This document shows, piece after piece, positions 46,608 through 53,772 of a stretch of 64,000 nt of DNA. Source of the stretch: Streptomyces sp. NRRL F-6676 (GTDB lineage: Bacteria > Actinomycetota > Actinomycetes > Streptomycetales > Streptomycetaceae); the NCBI RefSeq assembly GCF_000725625.1, contig NZ_JOHS01000006.1:124001-188000 (forward strand), in the 5' to 3' direction. How positions within the stretch are numbered: the stretch's first letter is position 1; each line of letters starts with the position of its first letter. Both the position numbers and the translations under genes were made by a program. Under the pieces are notes generated by a model. That model made no database searches, was not told the origin of the DNA, and saw only the letters and a program-made list of their open reading frames with translations.

Positions 46608-47429
46608 CTACGACAGCACCCAGTGAAGGACCGTCGCGTCATCGTGCGTCTTACCGCGCGGCCAGCGTCGGCCGTCGGGGTCCCCGTCCTCGGCGTCGCG
46701 CACGCGCTGGATCAGCTCATCCGGCCCGGAGGAGCCGAGGACCACCAACGCCTTCTCCCAGCCGGCGAGTTCGAAGCGGTCGACGAGCCGCGTAGCCCCG
46801 TCGCTCAGCAACGTCACGGACGCCAACGACTCCAGCGGGATCGTCCCGGTCAGGGCGTGTTCGGCCGCCCGCGGATCGGGGCCGGCGATCCAGAAACCAC
46901 CCGGCCGGTTCCGGAGCCCGGTCAGCGCATCGCGGTACTCGGCGAGCGCGGCAGCGTGTTCGGGCGAACCGGTAGGCAGTGCGTCGACCGGCCCGCGCAG
47001 CCGCTTGCCGACCTCGTCCAGGCGCCGGTCGGTGAGCGCTGTGGCCTTCCCCTCCTTGTCGGCGAGGAGGAGGGTCGAGTCACCGAGGACGAGGTATTCC
47101 AGAGCTCCCGCGCCAGCTCGGACCGCGACGACCGTGCTGGTCGGACTGGCCCGATAGGTCAGGTCGCAGCTGTCCTCGTGCAGGGACCGGACAAGTTGGA
47201 TCGAGTCGGCGAGGCAGACGGTCAGCGGCCGGTCGGGGCGCGCCGTGAGGCTGCTCAGCAGCAGGCCGCCCAGCGTCGAGGAGAACCACGCGATGCCGTG
47301 CGTGCATCCGGTCTCCGCCCCGGCGACGCCGGCGCCGTCGAGGAGGACGGCCGCGCCAGGAGCAACGGCCGCGAAGTCCTCGTTCTCCAGTGCGTGTTCG
47401 GCAGGCAGCGAGCCGAGGGCAACCCTCAC
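46608..47429 (-). CDS. PP2C-like protein phosphatase
   Basis: 273 residues from GTG 47429, overlapping the previous stop as GTGA. The metal-binding PP2C motifs are visible: AAVLLDGAGV (motif with Asp-Gly), LEYLVLGDSTLLL, LLSDGATRL and the terminal THDDATVLHW. It lacks any sensor or membrane part. It is translationally coupled to the HTH-sensor gene upstream, so it likely acts with that protein, perhaps by resetting a phosphorylated state. No kinase of Hanks type is in the element; the RsbW-like protein at 48453 could be the opposing kinase. Confidence 0.8.
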   Translation of the reverse strand: MRVALGSLPAEHALENEDFAAVAPGAAVLLDGAGVAGAETGCTHGIAWFSSTLGGLLLSSLTARPDRPLTVCLADSIQLVRSLHEDSCDLTYRASPTSTVVAVRAGAGALEYLVLGDSTLLLADKEGKATALTDRRLDEVGKRLRGPVDALPTGSPEHAAALAEYRDALTGLRNRPGGFWIAGPDPRAAEHALTGTIPLESLASVTLLSDGATRLVDRFELAGWEKALVVLGSSGPDELIQRVRDAEDGDPDGRRWPRGKTHDDATVLHWVLS

Positions 47430-48277
47430 GCCGTTGCCTCCTCATCGTGCAGGTAAAGGGGGCAGAGCAGTTCGACGGACTGCGGTTCGTCGGTCTCAGG
47501 GTCGTACTCGACGCTCACCAGGGTCGAGAAGTGGCGTTCTCCCACCTGCCCCCACAGTGCGCTGAGGTCGGAGGCGAGCAGGTGCACTACGCCGAGGGAG
47601 CCCGCGGTGTGGATGCCCGCGATGGCGAGCACCGAGCCGTTGCCGTCGGGGCGCGGCAGCCGGCCGAGGTACCCAACGTCATGCGGGCGGTACGGTTCGG
47701 CGTCCGCCCCCGCGTGATACGCCGTGCCGGTACGCCGGTCCACCAGCGCCCACGGTTCGCTCTCCGGGTGTTCCCAGCCGAGCACAGGATCTTGGGCATA
47801 GAGATCGCTCATCGCCCGCGACATTCCCGGCCCGCAGACGACGACCAGGCCGTTCCGGTTGAGGTCGACCTCACCGCTCACGAGCACGTGACCGGAGCTG
47901 ACATCGAGCCCGTACGACTTCGCCAGCTCCTCCAGGCGCTTCCCCGAGTTCACATCAGCCATGGCGACGACCGGCCGCTTCTTCACGTCGTCCCACCGCA
48001 GCGGAGTCACCACCGTCACGGCACCCGCGCCGAGGAAGGCCCCTTCCGGCGCCGGACCGGTGTGCCGGATCTGATGAATGCGCCCGCGGCTCAGGCCGGC
48101 CTTCTCGGCGATCTGCGCGTACGACAGCCCTTGTGCGTGCAGATCCTGCACCACCCGTCGGCGGAGGCGGGCCAGCTCTGTCACCTCCTGCTGCGCGTCG
48201 GCCAGCCGGGTCGTGACCTCACGCAGGAGCAGGTACGGATCATCAATCGCCATGATCCGTTGCAGCTCGTCCGACAT
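47426..48277 (-). CDS. HTH regulator with C-terminal sensor-like domain
   Basis: 283 residues from ATG 48277, AGGAGG 7 bp upstream. Residues ~15-65 form a helical segment plus a sigma-region-4-like HTH: LRRRVVQDLHAQGLSYAQIAEKAGLSRGRIHQIR. The C-terminal ~190 residues look like a Rossmann-type ligand domain (GLVVVCGPGMSRAMSDLY, WALVDRRTGTAYHAG, DVGYLGRLPRPDG, LAIAGIHTAGSLGVVHLL). I do not recognise its ligand. A perfect palindrome lies 28 bp upstream, suggesting autoregulation. It takes the position where pSAM2-type elements usually have KorSA and Nud. Confidence 0.75.
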   Translation of the reverse strand: MSDELQRIMAIDDPYLLLREVTTRLADAQQEVTELARLRRRVVQDLHAQGLSYAQIAEKAGLSRGRIHQIRHTGPAPEGAFLGAGAVTVVTPLRWDDVKKRPVVAMADVNSGKRLEELAKSYGLDVSSGHVLVSGEVDLNRNGLVVVCGPGMSRAMSDLYAQDPVLGWEHPESEPWALVDRRTGTAYHAGADAEPYRPHDVGYLGRLPRPDGNGSVLAIAGIHTAGSLGVVHLLASDLSALWGQVGERHFSTLVSVEYDPETDEPQSVELLCPLYLHDEEATA

Positions 48278-48304
48278 GACCACACCTCCTAGGAATACCC
48301 AGGA

Positions 48305-48320
48305 GTCTAGGGCCCTAGAC
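48305..48320. promoter_or_regulatory. Operator before the HTH-sensor gene
   Basis: GTCTAGGGCCCTAGAC is a perfect 16-bp palindrome, 28 bp upstream of the ATG at 48277. Confidence 0.75.
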
Positions 48321-48452
48321 GGAATGGGCGGGAGACGCCGACCCGTACGAACGCCGACCACGAAGAACCGGGACCGCCGCCGGGGCACACCCCGAGGGCT
48401 CACCCGCCACCGCCCACAGTGCGACTCCGGAGTATCACCACGCGGAGCACGC

Positions 48453-48842
48453 TCACGCATCCTCCCGCGCCAATTCGGCCCACACCGTACGGCCGTCGGG
48501 CCATTCCTTGACGCCCCAGTCCTTCGCGCAGGCGGCAATGAGCAGCAGCCCACGCCCGCCCTCTTCCTGATTGGTCACATCGCACAGATGCGGCGCCTGG
48601 GGCCCGCCCTGGTCGACCACCTCCAGGCGGACCAGGTCGTGACCGAAGCCGACGATCACGAGGAACCAGCCGCCGGCCGAACCGCTCAGCGAGTGCCGCA
48701 CAGCGTTGGTCGCCAGCTCACTCACGATCAGGGCGGCATGGTCGACGGGGCCCCGCTCGGCGAGCAGGGAAGCGACGAAGTGACGGGCGTGGGTCACCTC
48801 CTCGGCGAGACCGGGGAAAGCACGGCACCACTTGGAGAGCAT
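48453..48842 (-). CDS. RsbW-like ATP-binding protein of the element
   Basis: 129 residues from ATG 48842 (AGAGG 9 bp upstream). GHKL motifs: ALIVSELATNAVRHS (N-box), LEVVDQGGPQ (G1), GGRGLLLIAACAKDWG (G2). Such proteins in Streptomyces are often next to XRE/DUF397 genes; here an XRE-DUF5753 gene lies upstream on the same strand. The element operator GTCTAG-GGGA-CTAGAC lies 19 bp upstream. Confidence 0.82.
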   Translation of the reverse strand: MLSKWCRAFPGLAEEVTHARHFVASLLAERGPVDHAALIVSELATNAVRHSLSGSAGGWFLVIVGFGHDLVRLEVVDQGGPQAPHLCDVTNQEEGGRGLLLIAACAKDWGVKEWPDGRTVWAELAREDA

Positions 48843-48860
48843 GGGAGGACACCTCTGTTC

Positions 48861-48876
48861 GTCTAGGGGACTAGAC
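48861..48876. promoter_or_regulatory. Operator before the RsbW-like gene
   Basis: GTCTAGGGGACTAGAC: perfect 6-bp arms around GGGA, followed by AGCG. It is the same motif as at 43169 and 48305. Confidence 0.75.
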
Positions 48877-48939
48877 AGCGTGACGGCAGAGTATTCCTAC
48901 ACCTACTCAATGAGCTAGGCATGGAGAGGAATTATTCCC

Positions 48940-49791
48940 CTAAGGGGTGACGGTGTCTCCCAACTCCCGGAACTGCTTCATCACCCGCAACAGCAGCTCC
49001 CGCACCTCATCACCGAAGACCGCCGCCCCCTCGAACCGGCCGAACGTCTCCTCGTACGCGGCCACCTCGGTCGAGTCGACCGACACCCGCTCACGGTCGA
49101 ACGTCTCCACCACGACCGCCCGCCGGTCGCACAACGTGAACCCATGCCGGGGCAACACCGGCACCGGCGCCCGCCAGGGCACCACGCCGAGCCGTACCGT
49201 GCTCAGACTCTCGACAGCCAGCAGCCGGTCGAGCTGAGCGAGCATCAGCGCCGGCGACCCCGGCCACGTCCGCAACACCGCTTCCGTCAGCACGAACACC
49301 GACTCCCGCCCCGGCTCATACAGCACACTCTGCCGGTCAACACGAGCAGCGACAGCACGACCGACCGCCTCAGGAGTCGAGCCCAGCGCACTCCCGAAGA
49401 CATGACGGGCGTACTCCGCGCTTTGGAGCATGGCGGGCAAGATGACGCACTGGAACGACCGCACCAACTGAGCGGACCGCACCTCTTCGTCAACGCTCGC
49501 AGCGGCAGGAGCCAAGTCGCCTGCCGGTTGCTCAGAACTCGCGGCAGCAACCACGGCAGCCAGGAGGTCACGCAATTCACGAGCCGACAACTCATCAAGG
49601 CCGAGGGCATCCAAGAGCCGGCCGAGCACATCGAAACTCGGAACCATGCGCCCGGTCTCGACCTTGGACACGGTCGGCTGCCCGACACCAGCACGCTGCG
49701 CCAACACAGCACCTGTCAGGCCGGCCTCTGCCCGAAGCAGACGAAGACGCCCACCAAGCGCCCGCATCAGTTCCCGCCGCTCACTCCCCAT
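48940..49791 (-). CDS. XRE-family regulator with DUF5753 domain
   Basis: 283 residues from ATG 49791. An N-terminal XRE HTH is seen (LRLLRAEAGLTGAVLAQRAGVGQPTVSKVETGRMVPSF, residues ~12-50). The rest is the DUF5753 domain typical of Streptomyces regulators (CVILPAMLQSAEYARHVF, RVDRQSVLYEPGRESVFVLTEAVLRT, LGVVPWRAPVPVLPRHGFTL). Such proteins usually pair with DUF397 partners; none is found here. The ATP-binding protein downstream is the likely partner. Confidence 0.88.
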   Translation of the reverse strand: MGSERRELMRALGGRLRLLRAEAGLTGAVLAQRAGVGQPTVSKVETGRMVPSFDVLGRLLDALGLDELSARELRDLLAAVVAAASSEQPAGDLAPAAASVDEEVRSAQLVRSFQCVILPAMLQSAEYARHVFGSALGSTPEAVGRAVAARVDRQSVLYEPGRESVFVLTEAVLRTWPGSPALMLAQLDRLLAVESLSTVRLGVVPWRAPVPVLPRHGFTLCDRRAVVVETFDRERVSVDSTEVAAYEETFGRFEGAAVFGDEVRELLLRVMKQFRELGDTVTP

Positions 49792-50250
49792 GCCCAGGGT
49801 TCTACACCACCAGCCAGTCGGACCATGATTCAAACTTTCTCTACTGGTTCAAGGCACCCGGCTCCGCTGCGGGCGCCGCTCCTGCCTTCGGCCCGCTCCG
49901 CCCGCGCTGCGCCGACGCACGCCCAGGTGTGGATAGGGCCGGAAGCCATGGGTTGATCACCGCATAGAGCGGCCTGCGGTCAAAGAGGATGCCTCCGGCG
50001 GGGGATCAGCCGGCACCGGGATGGAGGGGCGCCGTCGCCGACTGCGGGTTCGTATGTGGCGTGCGTGGGGTGCTCCCATCCCGTCCACCGTCGACCCAGG
50101 CGAAGCCGAGCAGACGCGGCCCATGGCGTCCAGGTCGTTCGTACAGTGGCGCGCTCCACCTGGACGCCATGGACCACGCCCGCTCCACGGTGTGTGGGTC
50201 GACGGCGGACGGGATGGGAGCAGGAGGTGGTTTACGGGGTAGGTTCTGAA
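49792..50250. other. Non-coding region with a long inverted repeat
   Basis: About 460 bp between the XRE gene and the IS. Apart from the 152-bp inverted repeat and the old 3' end of the protease gene (TAA on the minus strand at 50232-50234), no gene is recognised. Confidence 0.5.
50071..50222. repeat. Long imperfect palindrome (152 bp)
   Basis: Outer arms 50071-50098 and 50195-50222 pair over 28 bp with one mismatch. Inner arms 50121-50135 (CCATGGCGTCCAGGT) and 50158-50172 pair perfectly. The structure lies just downstream of the original protease stop codon. It could be a MITE-like insertion, a large terminator or a structured RNA. Confidence 0.75.
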
Positions 50251-50274
50251 CTAGAGCGTGTCTCTTTGATCGCC

Positions 50275-50532
50275 CTACGGACGCCACTCCTGGCGGTACT
50301 TGGAGTGCTCGGCGTACGACTGTGCCAGCACTTTGAGCGCGTACGTGAGCCCTGCGCGACGTGCATCCGCCGGGTCCATTGCCTGGTAGTCCCTGGTCAG
50401 CATGTCGACCAGGTCCAGCATCGGCAGGTGGCTATCGAGGAGGGCGTCGGCGCCGAAGCGGTGGGCCACCTCAGCGTAGGCGTGATTGTCCTCCATGTTG
50501 CGGTCCCGAAGGAACTGTACGAGGTCGTCCAT
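50275..50532 (-). CDS. DUF6221-like small protein carried inside the IS
   Basis: 85 residues from ATG 50532. The start MDDLVQFLRDRNMEDNHAYA and the end LAQSYAEHSKYRQEWRP match Streptomyces DUF6221 proteins, which begin MDDLV and end near YREEWRP. The middle is shorter than usual. The stop lies 5 bp inside the left inverted repeat. It has no role in transposition that I know of, so it looks like a passenger gene or a gene trapped by a shifted IS end. Confidence 0.6.
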   Translation of the reverse strand: MDDLVQFLRDRNMEDNHAYAEVAHRFGADALLDSHLPMLDLVDMLTRDYQAMDPADARRAGLTYALKVLAQSYAEHSKYRQEWRP

Positions 50533-50603
50533 GGGCTGATCTTCGCGCAGGGGCGAGAGCCATCGGGTGGGCTCACGGCTATCAGTTCAGCTACGGAGCT
50601 GGC

Positions 50604-51463
50604 TCACCTGCGGGCCCAGATGAGGATGGCGGCGAGGTGGAGTGCGGCCTGATAAGCGATGGCGAGCTTGTCTGTCCGCAGTGCCAGGCCGCGCCACTGC
50701 TTGAACCGGTTGATGCATCGCTCGACCGCGTTGCGCTGCTTGTATGCCTCGGCGTCGAAGGTCGGCGGGCGGCCGCCGGCGCGACCTCGCCGCAGACGGT
50801 GACCAACCTGATCGGACGGTTGCGGAATGACGGCACGAATCCCTCGGTGGCGCAGGTGCCCACGGATCGCGCGGGACGAATACGCGCGATCTGCCAGGAC
50901 GGCCTCTGGGCGGGTCCTCGGTCTACCACGTCCGCTTCTCGGAACACGGATGTCGGCCATGACGGCCTCGAAGGCCGGTGCGTCGCCCGCCTGGCCTGCG
51001 GTGACGTGGAGGGCCAGTGGTCGTGCATGGCTGTCGCTTGCGAGATGAACTTTCGTGCTCAGGCCGCCGCGGGAGCGTCCGAGGCCGTGATCGTCTGGTT
51101 CAGCGCGATCGGAAGCCCCTTTTTCCTGGCTCCAGCGGCATGTTGATGGGCCCGGCAGACGGTGGAGTCCACCGACACGGTCCAGCCAATGTCGTCGCTT
51201 TCATCGGCCGCTGCCAGGACTGCGGCCAGGATCCGTGCCCAGGTGCCGTCCACGGCCCACCTGATCAACCGTTTGTGAGCGGTCTTGAAGGAGCCGAGCT
51301 CCTCCGGCAGGTCGCGCCAGGGCGAGCAGGTGCGGTACTTCCACGCAATGGCCTCCAGCGTGCGGCGGTGGTCGGCCCACCGTCGCCCACGGACCGGATC
51401 GGACGGCATCAACGGCTCGATCCGGCCCCACATCGCGTCAGTGATCACTAACCGGACAGACAC
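50604..51463 (-). CDS. IS5-family transposase, expressed by -1 frameshift
   Basis: ORF A (51463-51059) reads MSVRLVITDAMWGRIEPLMP and includes SVDSTVCRAHQHAAGARKKG; ORF B continues with ASDRAEPDDHGLGRSRGGLS and ends LHLAAILIWARR at 50604. They join at the slippery run AAAAAGGGG (51124-51116 on the minus strand): reading AAA AAG and slipping back one base links them into a 286-residue DDE transposase of normal length. The first catalytic Asp is in SVDST, the second region in AVLADRAYSSRAIR, the Glu in KQRNAVERCINRFK. It is probably functional by programmed frameshifting. Confidence 0.85.
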
Positions 51464-51469
51464 ATCCGA

Positions 51470-52339
51470 TCAACTGACCAACCCATCAAAGAGACACGCT
51501 CTAGTAGCGCCCTCAGACATTGCGGATTCACGTGCCTGCTTGAGCATGGATGCGAGTGCATCTGCCCGAACGATCCGCGACAGAACTCCTGCCGTGCCTC
51601 CGCTGGTTGCGATGTGGCCAGCGTTGATGCCAGCGAGCACAACTTCCTCCCCGCCCAGGTTTTGAACGTCTTCCCACGTCAGCGACTCCTTTGGAATCCG
51701 ACACAGCACGGGTGAGCCGGACATGCCCTCCCAGCTGAATGCATGGCAGAGAACTTCGTTGGGGAACGTTCTCGGACCAATCGCAGCGGGATACCGAGGG
51801 TCCGACGCTATAACGCCGGCGACCAGGATCGGGCGAGCCGCAACTTCGCCTCCGATGCCTGGGTATCCCGGCATCAAGACTTGACGTCCTACGGTCACCC
51901 GTCTCGATGAGAAGTGACCGCTGGTAGCGATCAAACTGGAAGGCGAGCTGTTGAACCCGCCGATCCCTTCCAGCACCGTGATCTCACTGTCAGCATCCAA
52001 TGGCAGGAGCGCAAGATCTATGGATGGATCCGACGGAAACACGGGCGCGGGGCTCTCCAACCTGACTGCCTGCGGTGTTGCGTCCAGCACGCCACCGTGG
52101 CGGTCCGACTGGTAGTGCCCATCCATTCGAACAGTCTCCAGGGCCCAACCGCGGTACTCCTTGAAGTTCGGGTCGAGTATATGCCGGTTCGTCACGAGGT
52201 ACTTGCGACCACCTCTTGCCATGTCGTCGACGAAGAAGCCCGTACCTGTAGGTTCCCGAGCAACAGCGTGGCGATCCACGAAGCGAGGCGTGACGCGGAC
52301 TGCTGAGTAGAGGATTTGAGGATCAACATCCTTGGCCAT
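51470..52339 (-). CDS. Trypsin-like serine protease, C-terminus replaced by IS sequence
   Basis: 289 residues from ATG 52339; a GTG at 52354 would add 5. Triad: His53 in LVTNRHIL, Asp108 in SIDLALLPL, Ser209 in GMSGSPV. There is no signal peptide, so it is a cytoplasmic protease, as seen in several defence systems. The last codons (TRACLFDGLVS) come from the IS inverted repeat. Without the IS, one CTAG copy restores the end TSSEPTP and a TAA at 50234. The catalytic core is intact. It is third in the methyltransferase-Shedu-protease row, 96 bp after Shedu. Confidence 0.82.
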   Translation of the reverse strand: MAKDVDPQILYSAVRVTPRFVDRHAVAREPTGTGFFVDDMARGGRKYLVTNRHILDPNFKEYRGWALETVRMDGHYQSDRHGGVLDATPQAVRLESPAPVFPSDPSIDLALLPLDADSEITVLEGIGGFNSSPSSLIATSGHFSSRRVTVGRQVLMPGYPGIGGEVAARPILVAGVIASDPRYPAAIGPRTFPNEVLCHAFSWEGMSGSPVLCRIPKESLTWEDVQNLGGEEVVLAGINAGHIATSGGTAGVLSRIVRADALASMLKQARESAMSEGATRACLFDGLVS

Positions 52340-52435
52340 GCCAGATTTTCGCACTTGGCTCGGCTGCCGTAGGGACCACTCCCCTCTCTCGTACGGATGG
52401 CACGGTTTACAAGAACGGAGCGACCGGCCACGCGC

Positions 52436-53614
52436 TCAGTCGGCGGAATGCTCCTCTTCAAACTGCAGAGCACGTTCGGCACTGTCGAGCAGCTCGTTGT
52501 AGGTCATAACCTCGATGCGCGACAAATGAGAGTTATAGGAGCGGATGGTTTGATCGATCTGCATTTGGGTCACTTCGCGATCACGAATGGCCACGTGAGC
52601 TGGGTGACCAATGATGACCGAAGAACGGACTCGCCGAAGGTCGAGTGCAACGCCCAGCTCTTCGCTCAGCTCTGCCTGCAACGAGGTTCTCTGATCGTCT
52701 AGAGCGCGCAGGTAGTTGACGGTCTGTCCCACCGCCTCGTGGACATCCTTGCCGACAATCAAATGCCGACGGTGCGTCTTGACGAGGTCATTGATGCAAG
52801 GACCCTTCAATTCCACAATATGCAAGGAGCCATCCGCGCAGAGCAAGGGAATGTCATATTCGTCGAGAAACGTAAACTTCCGGCGAGAAATAATGCCAAC
52901 GTATCGACCGCCGAAGAGCCAGTATTTATCGCCGATTGCGTGCTGCATATCTGTCTCAGTTGTTCCAGGGGTTTTAGCCAATTCCTGGAGATGGCGTACT
53001 GATTCGCGACGCCGACGGACTACGGCAGTTTCTACTTCATCGAGACCGTGCCCAGTCTCAGTGACTGCTGAGAGGACTTCGCGGAGAGCCTCGTCGCCGC
53101 TAAGGGCGTGCCCCATTGCGTCAGGGCTGAAACCAAGTACGGAGAATAGTTGGCCCTGTGTTTCCTGAATACGAAAACTGCCGAGGTGAGGTTGGAGATC
53201 CTTCAGGATCGACAGAGACTTCTCGTCCCCAGCGGAAGTGAAGCCGTGAGTAAACTCCCACGACTCTGTCTCGTCATGTTTAGCCTGAACGAGAAGTAGT
53301 AGCGTTCTTCCGTATTCCTCGGAGAAATGGTAAGCGGCATCGGCGAATGACTCGCCATATTGTCGATACTTTTCCTCTAGGATTATGCCGATGGCAAGTT
53401 TGGCCTTTCGGGCATCTTTCGACTGGCCGAAGCGAACATCGAGGTTATCCGGTTTGCTGATTTGACTGACGTATACGCTGGCTGGGGGCAGGCCCGTCAA
53501 GTCCGCAATGAACCGCATCACCGATCCGTACTTATATTTGCTGTTCGCTGTAGTGCTGGGGTCGATGCCGTGCAGCAGGTCAGCCAGCTTTGCCAGGTTC
53601 TCTTGAACGCTCAC
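52436..53614 (-). CDS. Shedu-type defence nuclease (DUF4263 / SduA)
   Basis: 392 residues from GTG 53614. The C-terminal half is a DUF4263 PD-(D/E)xK nuclease: Glu220 with TDMQHAIGDKYWLFGGRYVG, then Asp261 and Glu268-x-Lys270 in ADGSLHIVELKGP, and Gln297 in VGQTVNYLRAL. The N-terminal ~215 residues are a separate domain I do not recognise (KYKYGSVMRFIADLTGLPPA; HFSEEYGRTLLLLVQAK), probably the target sensor. Shedu is a known single-gene anti-phage system. Base composition is clearly lower in GC than the host. It lies 158 bp after the methyltransferase. Confidence 0.88.
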   Translation of the reverse strand: MSVQENLAKLADLLHGIDPSTTANSKYKYGSVMRFIADLTGLPPASVYVSQISKPDNLDVRFGQSKDARKAKLAIGIILEEKYRQYGESFADAAYHFSEEYGRTLLLLVQAKHDETESWEFTHGFTSAGDEKSLSILKDLQPHLGSFRIQETQGQLFSVLGFSPDAMGHALSGDEALREVLSAVTETGHGLDEVETAVVRRRRESVRHLQELAKTPGTTETDMQHAIGDKYWLFGGRYVGIISRRKFTFLDEYDIPLLCADGSLHIVELKGPCINDLVKTHRRHLIVGKDVHEAVGQTVNYLRALDDQRTSLQAELSEELGVALDLRRVRSSVIIGHPAHVAIRDREVTQMQIDQTIRSYNSHLSRIEVMTYNELLDSAERALQFEEEHSAD

Positions 53615-53772
53615 GTGCCGACGTTAGACAAGCACCGTGGATCTTCGCAGGCCTTTTGAGGAGATGCTCACTCGTGGCCTGGTAGGGAGCGATCAGCTCG
53701 GCTCGTACAGCAACTTCAATCGCACACATAAGCCTACATTTGCCTAAAAGGGCCTTTATCTTCTTATCTCGG

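Larger units (their letters stand above)
50255..51500. mobile_element. IS5-family insertion sequence with passenger gene, CTAG target duplication
   Basis: 1246 bp. Perfect terminal inverted repeats AGCGTGTCTCTTTGAT (50255-50270) and its complement (51485-51500), each flanked by CTAG (50251-50254 and 51501-51504). It contains a frameshifted transposase and a small extra gene between the left end and the transposase. It lies within the 3' end of the protease gene. Confidence 0.85.
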
